Source: Acidobacteriota bacterium
GTDB taxonomy: Bacteria > Acidobacteriota > Thermoanaerobaculia > UBA5066
Reading direction: 5' to 3'
Assembly: GCA_029781975.1 (NCBI GenBank)
Contig: JAKOVQ010000014.1
Span: 62,001 to 126,000 of the forward strand
DNA: 64,000 bases
A model generated the notes under the pieces. That model was not told where the DNA came from. It did no database searches and was given only the letters and a program-made list of their open reading frames with translations. How positions within the stretch are numbered: the stretch's first letter is position 1; every line of letters starts with the position of its first letter. A program made the position numbers and the translations under genes. Of the stretch, positions 46,927-54,356 are shown one piece after another.

Positions 46927-46955
46927 TTGCCGCGCCGATACGGACTTCCTATCCT
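46927..46955 (+). promoter_or_regulatory. Sigma-70-type promoter for the N-acyl synthase gene
   Basis: TTGCCG (46927-46932), a 17-base spacer and TATCCT (46950-46955). Start near 46962, with a leader of about 50 bases containing AGGAG. Confidence 0.55.
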
Positions 46956-47012
46956 GCCGCGCGTGCGGGAGCGGGCCGCCCCGCGATCCGGCCCGCCCGG
47001 ACAGGAGACGTG

Positions 47013-48158
47013 ATGCTCGAGAGATGGCTGCGCGGGATCGAGCGGGTCCACCGCGCCGGCACCCGCGGGGAGCGGGAGGCGATCTACCGGTTCCGTTACG
47101 GCGTCTACGTCGAGGAGCTCAAGCGCGCGATCGGAGGGGTGGACCACCGCCGACGCATGGTGTGCGACGCGGACGACGAGGAGCCGTGGTCGACTCACCT
47201 GTACGTCGGGAGCCCGGACGCGGTCGCCGGCGCGGTCCGCATCCGGGTGTGGGAGCCCGGCCGGGTGCCGCCCGCCGACGCCGACACGCTCTCCCTCGAC
47301 CTCTTCCCGAACGCCGCGGAGCTGAGGATCAGCGAGATCGGACGGTTCATGATCCGGCCGACGATGCGCGGGCGCCTGCTCCTGCCGGCGCTCGCCCACG
47401 CCGGGTACGACCTCCTGGCCGGGGAGAAGGCGGCGGACCTGGCGTTCTGCACCTGCCGGCCCGGCCTCGTCGGCTACTACCGCCGCCTCGGCGCGCGCCC
47501 CTACGGGGGGCGGACCGTCGCCGCGCCCGAAGGGCTGGAGGTCCCGCTGGTGTCGGTGCTCTCGGACGAGGCCACGTTCCGGAGGATGGGCTCGCCGATG
47601 GCCCCGCTCGTGAAGCGCCACTTCGGAAGGGGGAAGCGGCCGCCGGTCGACTCGGCCCCCTTCGCTCACCTGTTTCGCGACGACGACCGGAGCGTCGAGA
47701 CCGACCCGGGGGCCATCTGGAAGGAGCTGGAGTCGCGCCTCCTCCAGCCGGGCGAGGGGCCGCAGACTTTCTTCGAGGCGCTGGGCGAGGACGTGACGCG
47801 GCGGCTCTCGGAGTACGGCGTCGTCCTCTCGACGCCTCCGGGCACCCTCGTCACGCGCGAAGGCCACGCGGAGAAGGAGCTCTTCGTGGTCTTCGAGGGC
47901 GAGTACGAGGTCCGCGCCGGAGGGCGCAAGCTGGCGCGGCTCGGCAGGGGCGCGGTGTTCGGGGAGGTCGGGTTCTTCCGCGACACGGGCGTTCGCTCGG
48001 CGTCCGTCCACGCCGTGAGCGGCGGGAGGGTCCTCGTCCTCTCGCGCAAGTTCCTGAAGGAGCTCGCCGGGCGCGACGCCGAGGCCGCCCACGCCGTCCT
48101 CTTCCAGCTCGGACGGCTGCTCGCGGAGCGTCTCGCCCAGGCGACGGCGCACGCGTAG
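47013..48158 (+). CDS. N-acyl amino-acid synthase-like acyltransferase fused to a cyclic-nucleotide-binding domain
   Basis: A 381-residue fusion. The first 250 residues resemble FeeM-type N-acyl amino-acid synthases and PEP-CTERM-associated N-acyltransferases in the GNAT fold. REAIYRFRYGVYVEELKR is the hallmark N-terminal helix-strand, then AVRIRVWEPG, SEIGRFMIRPTMRG and FCTCRPGLVGYYRRLGARPYGG. Residues about 265-375 are a cyclic-nucleotide-binding domain with GHAEKELFVVFEGEYEVRAGG and an intact phosphate-binding loop FGEVGFFRDTGVRSASV. The enzyme half probably transfers a fatty acyl chain to an amino acid, and the other half may gate it by cAMP or cGMP. The ATG at 47013 follows AGGAG by five bases; a GTG directly before it is the alternative. 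Confidence 0.82.
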   Translation: MLERWLRGIERVHRAGTRGEREAIYRFRYGVYVEELKRAIGGVDHRRRMVCDADDEEPWSTHLYVGSPDAVAGAVRIRVWEPGRVPPADADTLSLDLFPNAAELRISEIGRFMIRPTMRGRLLLPALAHAGYDLLAGEKAADLAFCTCRPGLVGYYRRLGARPYGGRTVAAPEGLEVPLVSVLSDEATFRRMGSPMAPLVKRHFGRGKRPPVDSAPFAHLFRDDDRSVETDPGAIWKELESRLLQPGEGPQTFFEALGEDVTRRLSEYGVVLSTPPGTLVTREGHAEKELFVVFEGEYEVRAGGRKLARLGRGAVFGEVGFFRDTGVRSASVHAVSGGRVLVLSRKFLKELAGRDAEAAHAVLFQLGRLLAERLAQATAHA

Positions 48159-48191
48159 ACGGCGCCGCGCGGACCATCCGCGCGGCGCCGT
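48159..48191. terminator. Perfect 15-base hairpin between convergent genes
   Basis: ACGGCGCCGCGCGGA (48159-48173), loop CCA, TCCGCGCGGCGCCGT (48177-48191). It starts at the base after the stop of the acyltransferase gene and faces the end of the LRR gene. Likely a bidirectional terminator, without T-run. Confidence 0.65.
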
Positions 48192-48201
48192 CCCGGTGGC
48201 T

Positions 48202-51200
48202 TCAGAACCCGATGGCGGGGGGCGGCCCGGCGTTCTGCATCACGAAGATCTGCGGGTTCCTCGAGAGGTTGCCGACGACCGTGACGACGCCGACGACCCC
48301 GCCGGCGCCGTCGACGACCTGCGCGGCCACCTCCACGTTCTGGAACGGCCCGGCGCCGAGGCCGAGGCCGGCGTCCCCGAAGACGTCGGAGACCTGGTAG
48401 TAGGCGTTCGCGGGGATGTCGAGGAGCTTTTCGGCGAGGAGCTGCCCCGTCGGCGAGTAGGCCCGGAGCCGCACCGAGGCGGGCTGGCCCGACGTCTCGA
48501 CCAGGATCAGGTTCGTCCGCTTCACGACGCTCTTCTCCGAGCCCGCGAAGCGCGTCTCCGCCGTCCCGAGCTGCATCACGGCCCCCGAGGTCGTCAGGAA
48601 GCCGCTCACCTGGGCGCTGTTGAGCCCCTTCGCGGGATCGGAGGGGTCGACCAGGGTCGAGATCGTCGCCACGGCCGTGACGTTCGCCACGTCCCCGGTG
48701 ACCTCGAGCCAGCCGCGCGACGGGACCGTGACCCCGAGGACGTTCGTGATGAAGTCCCGGGCGAGCGCCTGGTCGAGGGCGCGGCGCCCCGGCAGCTGCA
48801 GCGTCCCGGTCGCGACCTTCGAGCTCCCGTCGGTCAGGTCGGTGTAGTGGTAGGTCAGGCTCAGGTTCGCGGGGGTCGCGAGGCCGTTCACGACGTTCAG
48901 CCCGGTGAGGTACTGCGTGCCGTTCGCGCCGGTCGCCTTCACGAGGGTGGGGACGACGAAGGCGAGCGGCGAGGCGTCGGCCGGACGGACGCGCGCGGCC
49001 GGGGCCGGCGCGGAGGCGGGGAGCGGGAGACCGCTCACCGCGCTGAAGGAGTTCGAGCGGTTGTCGAGGACCGTGGCGACCGCGGCGAGACGGCCCGTCC
49101 CGGAGGTCACCGAGACCTCGAGCCAGCCTCCCGTGACGGTCTGCCCGGGGGCGATGACCTGGACGATGCGGTTGATCTGCACCTGGCCGTAGGGAGGGAC
49201 GTTGGCCGTCGTGGAGCCGAGGAGCGCGCCCGCCGGGGCGTAGAGGTCGACCTTCGCGCCGACGGCCGCCCCGGAGGTCTCCGCGAGGACGAGGTTGCAG
49301 CGGTTGGCCGCGTCGTCGCTGATGCCGGGGAGGACGAGCGGCGGGCCGTCCTTCACCGCCCCCGCGCCGGAAGCCAGGGCGGGGATCTCCGTGCCGAAGC
49401 CGAGGGCCGGGTCTCCGCCGGTGACCGAATCGACGGTCGTCCGGAGGCTCAGCCCAGCGGCCGCCGGGCTCCGGAGCTCCACCTGCCCGGAGCCCGTGGT
49501 CTGGAAGACCGACCCCAGGAGGTCCGCGAGCCGGACGGTCTGCCCGGGCCCGATGGTCGACTGGGCCTCCAGGACGCCGGTTCCGGTCAGGCCGTCCTCG
49601 TCCCTGGGGGTGAAGAACGCCGCCACCGGCGCGTCCGTCGCGCCGAGGTTCCGGAGCCACCCGTCACCGGAGAAGACGGCCCCGTTCCCCCCCTCGGTCT
49701 TCGCGGTCGTCGGGACGAGGAAGCCCGAAACGGGGGCCGACGAGGCCAGGGACCGGATCGACAGGCCGCTCCGGGCGCCGGCGCCGGACGAGAGCGTCCA
49801 GCTCTCCTGGTCGATCACCTCGACGACGGCGGCGTCCTCGGGGTTGCCGCCGACGGGGGCGAAGGTCACGAGCGCCCGCAGCGGCGGCCCGCCGTCCGCG
49901 GTGGCGCGGCGGCTCCGGTCGACGGAGAGGCTGATCGTCACCTGGCCGCTTTCCGGGAGGGGCTGCGACAGCTCGTTCGACAGGACGAGCCAGCTCCCCC
50001 CGGGGCCGATCGTCGGGGCGAGGTAGAGCGGCCCGCTCCCCGCGACGTGCGGGACGGTCAGCGTCAGCGTCTGCGGCGCGGGCGTCTCCCCCTTCGGAGC
50101 GAGGAAGAGGATCGAGGTGGCGCTCGCGTGGACCTTGCTCCCCGCGTGGGAGCCGGGCGGGATCGGGACGCTCGTGACGGTGAGGGCTCCCTGGGTCGAG
50201 AGGCTCTCGTTCCCCCACGTGCCGACGAGGAGACCCTCCGCCACGCCGGGAGACGCGACCGCGTCGGCGTGGACCGAGAGGGTCACGGTCCCCTTGGCGC
50301 CGGGAGCCAGCGTCAGGGCGGCAGGCGAGACGTCGAAGAGGCCGCCGCGCGCCGAGAAGGAGATCGACCCGGCGGTCGCGCCGACGTTCTTCACCTCCAC
50401 CTCGGCCGTCGGCGGGGCATCCCCCGCGGCCACGATCCAGGCCGGGCTCGAGCGGGTGAAGGCGAACGTCGTCGGCGCCAGGGCGACGGTGAAGCGGAGG
50501 GGGGCGCTGTCGGACCCGACGCTCCCGCAGGAGCTGAGGGCCCGGACGCGGACGTAGAGGTCGTAGGGGGCGTCGGCCCGCGGCGCCGTCAGGACGGCGG
50601 CCGCCGCCGCGGTCTCGAGGGTCGACTCGAGCGTCGAGAAGTCCGGTCCGCGCGACGTCTCCACCACGAAGGTGCTCCCGGCCGGGACGCTCGCCGGGAC
50701 GGTCCAGGTCACGAGGAAGCTCTGGCCGCCGTTCACGGCCGTCGTCGCCGTGGAGAGGACGGGCGCGTCGGGAGGCGGGCACCCGCTGCCGGCGGTGGTG
50801 AAGGACGCCGTCGCGCTCGGTCCGCTCGTGAGGGTGCTCTGGTTCTGGGGCCCCGCGAGCGTCGTCGTCCGGACGTTGAAGTAGTAGGTGGTCCCCGGCG
50901 CGAGGCCCGCGACGAGGAGCGAGCCGTCGCTCTTGCTGGCCGTCTGGCCGGCGGGCTGGAACGGGCCGTCGGGGCTCGTGGAGGTGAAGACCTCGTAGAA
51001 CCCGGGGTCGTCCATGTACGGGATCCGCTTCCACGAGACCCTCGCGTCCGTGGCGGAGAGGACAGGGACGGCCAGGTCCGTCGGGGCGACGGTCTGCGTG
51101 AGGCGGAAGTCCTGCGGGAAGCTCGGGACCAGGGGGGCTCGCGCCCCCACCTGCCCGCCGCACTGGTGCTGGTTCACGAAGTCGACCCGGGCCTGGTTGG

Positions 51201-51822
51201 GCTCCGAGATCATGTTGTAGTCGATCGAGATGCAGCTCTCGACGAGCGTCGTGAAGGAGGGCGGGATCCCGCCGGAGAGCTGGTTCGACGAGACGTCGAT
51301 CCAGTAGAGCGACGTGCCGGTCACGTCCGGGAGCGGGCCGCTCAGCCTGTTGTCGGAGGCCGAGAAGTAGGAGAGGGACGAGAGGCCCGCGAGAGTCGGG
51401 ATGGTCCCCGTCAGCCGGTTGCTCCCGACGTAGAAGTAGCTGAGGAAGGGGAGTCCCGTGAGCTTCGGGATGCTTCCCGTCAACCGGTTGCTCGAGACGT
51501 CGAACGAAGAGAGCTGGGGCAGGCGGGTGAGCGCGCCCGGGAGGGTCCCCGTCAGGCGGTTGTTCCAGAGGCTGATCCCGTTGACGAAGGGACTGTCGTT
51601 GATGTAGGTGCAGGAGACGCCGTACCACGAGCACTCGGTCCCGGCGGGGCCGTTCCAGCCGGTCTGGTTCGTCCAGCCCGGGCCGTTCGTGCTGGCGTAG
51701 AGGTCCAGCAGGTACTGGCGCTCCGTGGCCGGGATCTGGGATTGGGCGGTCGCCGGAAGCGCCGAGAGAGCCAGGGCGGCTGCGAGGGCGGAGCCCAGGA
51801 GCCGGGGAGACCTCATGTGCAT
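48202..51822 (-). CDS. Large secreted LRR and fibronectin-like surface protein
   Basis: A 1206-residue exported protein. Signal peptide (LLGSALAAALALSALPATA), then a plant-type leucine-rich-repeat region (about 25-220) with an N-cap (LYASTNGPGWTNQTGW, CSWYGVSC) and repeats such as SNRLTGSIP. Two fibronectin-III-like domains follow (about 240-450). Then an ASPM/SPD-2-like beta domain (AEVEVKNVGATAGSISFS) and a series of modules like those of the carboxylesterase at 31-34 kb (RTNLILVETSG; NRCNLVLAETSG). No catalytic residues. Probably a surface adhesion or matrix protein. The ATG at 51822 follows AAAGGAG. Confidence 0.9.
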   Translation of the reverse strand: MHMRSPRLLGSALAAALALSALPATAQSQIPATERQYLLDLYASTNGPGWTNQTGWNGPAGTECSWYGVSCTYINDSPFVNGISLWNNRLTGTLPGALTRLPQLSSFDVSSNRLTGSIPKLTGLPFLSYFYVGSNRLTGTIPTLAGLSSLSYFSASDNRLSGPLPDVTGTSLYWIDVSSNQLSGGIPPSFTTLVESCISIDYNMISEPNQARVDFVNQHQCGGQVGARAPLVPSFPQDFRLTQTVAPTDLAVPVLSATDARVSWKRIPYMDDPGFYEVFTSTSPDGPFQPAGQTASKSDGSLLVAGLAPGTTYYFNVRTTTLAGPQNQSTLTSGPSATASFTTAGSGCPPPDAPVLSTATTAVNGGQSFLVTWTVPASVPAGSTFVVETSRGPDFSTLESTLETAAAAAVLTAPRADAPYDLYVRVRALSSCGSVGSDSAPLRFTVALAPTTFAFTRSSPAWIVAAGDAPPTAEVEVKNVGATAGSISFSARGGLFDVSPAALTLAPGAKGTVTLSVHADAVASPGVAEGLLVGTWGNESLSTQGALTVTSVPIPPGSHAGSKVHASATSILFLAPKGETPAPQTLTLTVPHVAGSGPLYLAPTIGPGGSWLVLSNELSQPLPESGQVTISLSVDRSRRATADGGPPLRALVTFAPVGGNPEDAAVVEVIDQESWTLSSGAGARSGLSIRSLASSAPVSGFLVPTTAKTEGGNGAVFSGDGWLRNLGATDAPVAAFFTPRDEDGLTGTGVLEAQSTIGPGQTVRLADLLGSVFQTTGSGQVELRSPAAAGLSLRTTVDSVTGGDPALGFGTEIPALASGAGAVKDGPPLVLPGISDDAANRCNLVLAETSGAAVGAKVDLYAPAGALLGSTTANVPPYGQVQINRIVQVIAPGQTVTGGWLEVSVTSGTGRLAAVATVLDNRSNSFSAVSGLPLPASAPAPAARVRPADASPLAFVVPTLVKATGANGTQYLTGLNVVNGLATPANLSLTYHYTDLTDGSSKVATGTLQLPGRRALDQALARDFITNVLGVTVPSRGWLEVTGDVANVTAVATISTLVDPSDPAKGLNSAQVSGFLTTSGAVMQLGTAETRFAGSEKSVVKRTNLILVETSGQPASVRLRAYSPTGQLLAEKLLDIPANAYYQVSDVFGDAGLGLGAGPFQNVEVAAQVVDGAGGVVGVVTVVGNLSRNPQIFVMQNAGPPPAIGF

Positions 51823-51872
51823 GGCAACTCCTTTCACACGCAGCCCAGCCCCCCTCCGGATTCCTGCCGGTC

Positions 51873-51902
51873 AATATGAGGGGCGGGTGCGGCCCGTGTC
51901 AA
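51873..51902 (-). promoter_or_regulatory. Sigma-70-type promoter for the LRR gene
   Basis: On the minus strand TTGACA (51902-51897), an 18-base spacer and CATATT (51878-51873). Transcription would start near 51866, 44 bases before the ATG. Confidence 0.6.
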
Positions 51903-51975
51903 TCGACCCCGCGTGTCGCCGGGTCCGTGGCGTGAGGCGGAGCCTCCGCGCGGCGCGACTCCCTGCCGGGCGCGC

Positions 51976-53880
51976 TCAGATCCTCGTGTCGGTGGCGTAC
52001 CTCTCGGCGATACCGTCGAGGAGGCGCGAGAGGAGGCGGCAGATCCCCTTCAGGGTGCTCCGCTCGAGGGAGCTCAGCTGCCGGGGGTCGACGTGGTTGT
52101 CCGGCTCCAGGTCCATCGCGATCTGGTCGTGCTGGTGCCGGATCCTCAGCAGGGAGACGAACTCGAACGCGTGCGTGAGGTCGTCCGCCGTCGCCTGCGC
52201 GAGCCGGCCCGCGGACCTCAGCGCGGCGATTCGCCCGGTCGTGGAGGTCTCGGCGAGGTTGCTCTCGAACCCGAGGAGCCGCACGACGTTCACGAGGGGC
52301 GTGAGGCAGCATCGCTTCAGGTCGATCTGGTTCGCGTGGTCGCCCCCCTTCTCCATCTGGAGGGTGCCGAAGAGGCCGAGCGGGGGGCGGTAGTCGACGG
52401 CCTGGCAGGCGACCGCCTTGAGGAAGAACGACTGCCCTTCGAGCGAGCGGTGCAGGTGGAGCTTCAGCTCCGCGGCGAGGCGCAGGTCGCCGTGGAGCCC
52501 GCGGAAGTCGAAGAGGTTGAGCGCTCCCGCCAGCGCCGCCTCGTCGGGCGTGCCGATCCAGCCGCTGAACGTCCTCTTCCACCGGGCGAGCGGGGCGCGC
52601 CATTCCGGGTTGGTGGCCATGAAGCCTCCCCGGCAGAGGGCGAAGCCGCACCTGAGGAAGGCGTCGACGACGAGCTCGGCGAGCCTGCCGAAGTACTCCG
52701 CGGCCGCCTGCGCCTCCTCGTCGTTCCGCGGGTCGGCGTGGACGATGGCGTTGTCCTGGTCGGTCTTGAAGGTCTGCTCCCTCCGGCCCGCGCTCCCGTA
52801 GACGATCCAGCAGAAGGGGACGGGCGGGGGGCCCAGCGTCTCGAGGGCGAGCTCGAGGATCCGGTGCTCGAGGCGGTCGTTCACCGCCGAGATCACGCGG
52901 ATGACGCTGCCGGCCCCGGCCCCCTCGCGCAGGAGGAGGGAGACGAGCCCCCGGACCCTCCGGGCCGAGGCCGCGAGGCCTTCCACGGTGGTCCGCCCCT
53001 CGATCTCCCGGGCGAGGACGAGCGGCGACGTCCCCTGCAGGACCAGGAAGTCGTGGCAGCTGACGATCCCCGCCAGCCTCCCGCCGTCCATCACCGGCAG
53101 GTGGTCGACCCCGTGGCTCATCATCTTGAGGAGCGCCTCGAAGCAGGAGTCGCGGGCGCCCACCGTGATGAGGGGCGCGCTCATCACCTCGCCGGCCGGC
53201 GTGGAGGGGCTCCGCTGCACCGCGAGGACGCGGTCGCGCAGGTCCGTGGAGGTCACGATCCCGGCCGGGAGCCCGCTCTCGTCGACGACCACCAGCCCGC
53301 CCACGCGCCTCGCGGACATCAGCTGCGCGGCCTCGAGGACGGTGGCGCTCGAGGAGACCGTCTGGACGTCGCGGGTGGCCAGGTACTCCACGGGGGTCGT
53401 GAAGAGGGCGGTCTCCGACCCCTCCCCGATCGCCTCCCGCGCGGGGGAGACCGGGGAGAGCCCCGCCTCCTTCTTCGGGAAGTACGCCGGCAGGAAGTAC
53501 TCCTTCAGCTCGGGATGCCCGTCGAGGAACGCCAGCGCGGCGGCACCGTCGGCCACGTAGCAGACGGTGTCGGTCACGGCCTGCACGGACGTGTCGATGG
53601 GATCGTCCTCGCCCCGGGAGAGGAACCCGAACGACTCCCCCGCCCCGCGGAAGTCGATCACCCGCTCCTGGCCCGTCGGCGTGGTCGCGTAGATCCGGAC
53701 GGTCCCCTCGCGGATGACGTGGAGGGTGCGGCAGGACGGGGCCCCCTGGCGCAGGATGTGGACGCCGGACGGGTAGACGACCATCCTGAGGGACCCGACG
53801 AAGCCGTCGAGCGCCTCGTCGTCCAGCAGCCTGAACGGGGCCTGCTCCCGCAGGAACTCCCGCGCTCCCGTGCCCGGCAT
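51976..53880 (-). CDS. cNMP-CBS-DUF294 signalling nucleotidyltransferase (copy 2)
   Basis: A 634-residue paralogue of the protein at 39-41 kb with the same order: cNMP-like domain (about 10-130), CBS pair (about 165-290), nucleotidyltransferase core with YGSAGRREQTFKTDQDNA, and the DUF294 helical domain. The cNMP loop (SFGFLSRGEDDPIDTSV) again lacks the conserved Glu and Arg. It diverges from the receiver/exonuclease/kinase operon with only 69 bases between, so both are probably controlled together. A TATGAT -10-like box at 53906-53901 overlaps one on the other strand. GAGGAG precedes the ATG at 53880. Confidence 0.92.
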   Translation of the reverse strand: MPGTGAREFLREQAPFRLLDDEALDGFVGSLRMVVYPSGVHILRQGAPSCRTLHVIREGTVRIYATTPTGQERVIDFRGAGESFGFLSRGEDDPIDTSVQAVTDTVCYVADGAAALAFLDGHPELKEYFLPAYFPKKEAGLSPVSPAREAIGEGSETALFTTPVEYLATRDVQTVSSSATVLEAAQLMSARRVGGLVVVDESGLPAGIVTSTDLRDRVLAVQRSPSTPAGEVMSAPLITVGARDSCFEALLKMMSHGVDHLPVMDGGRLAGIVSCHDFLVLQGTSPLVLAREIEGRTTVEGLAASARRVRGLVSLLLREGAGAGSVIRVISAVNDRLEHRILELALETLGPPPVPFCWIVYGSAGRREQTFKTDQDNAIVHADPRNDEEAQAAAEYFGRLAELVVDAFLRCGFALCRGGFMATNPEWRAPLARWKRTFSGWIGTPDEAALAGALNLFDFRGLHGDLRLAAELKLHLHRSLEGQSFFLKAVACQAVDYRPPLGLFGTLQMEKGGDHANQIDLKRCCLTPLVNVVRLLGFESNLAETSTTGRIAALRSAGRLAQATADDLTHAFEFVSLLRIRHQHDQIAMDLEPDNHVDPRQLSSLERSTLKGICRLLSRLLDGIAERYATDTRI

Positions 53881-53899
53881 CTCGCTCCTCGGCGGCGGG

Positions 53900-53906
53900 T
53901 ATCATA
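53900..53906. promoter_or_regulatory. Overlapping divergent -10-like boxes
   Basis: TATCAT (53900-53905, plus) and TATGAT (53906-53901, minus) overlap in the 69-base gap between the DUF294 gene and the response-regulator operon. No clear -35 on either side; promoter use on both strands would be mutually exclusive. Confidence 0.35.
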
Positions 53907-53949
53907 AGTTCCTGCAACGGAGTAGGTCCACCTCGGGAGGGAGCGGACG

Positions 53950-54327
53950 ATGCCTCGAATCCTCATCGTCGACGACGAGCCGAACATCGTTCTCGCCCTC
54001 GAGCTGCTCATGAAGCGGGAGGGGTACGAGATCCTCGCGGTGGACGACGGCGAGAAGGCGGTGAAGGCCGTCGAGAGCTTCCGCCCCGACCTCGTCCTCC
54101 TCGACATCATGATGCCGCGGATGGACGGGTACGAGGTGTGCCAGCGGATCCGCGCAAACGCGTCGCTGAAGGACCTCTACATCGTCATGCTGACGGCCAA
54201 GGGGCGCGAGGTGGAGATGGAGAAGGGGCTGGCCCTCGGCGCGGACCTCTACATCACCAAGCCCTTCTCGACGCGGGAGGTCGTCCGGAAGGTCAAGGAG
54301 GTCCTGGCGGCGAAGCCGGGGGCCTGA
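53950..54327 (+). CDS. Stand-alone response-regulator receiver
   Basis: A 125-residue CheY-like receiver with no output domain. The acidic pocket is Asp8/Asp9, the phospho-acceptor Asp52 (LLDIMMPRMDG), with Thr82 (MLTAKG) and Lys104 (ITKPFS). First gene of the operon that ends with the symporter-kinase, its probable phosphodonor. GGGAGG lies before the ATG. It most likely acts by protein contact, perhaps with one of the neighbouring gene products. Confidence 0.93.
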   Translation: MPRILIVDDEPNIVLALELLMKREGYEILAVDDGEKAVKAVESFRPDLVLLDIMMPRMDGYEVCQRIRANASLKDLYIVMLTAKGREVEMEKGLALGADLYITKPFSTREVVRKVKEVLAAKPGA

Positions 54328-54356
54328 AGGCGCGGCGCGAGGAGGACCATTCGCCG

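Noticed and set aside
45698-48400. A 900-codon plus-strand frame
   Set aside because: It runs antisense to the HEAT-like gene and in the wrong frame across the acyltransferase gene, whose own frame has clear homology and a Shine-Dalgarno.
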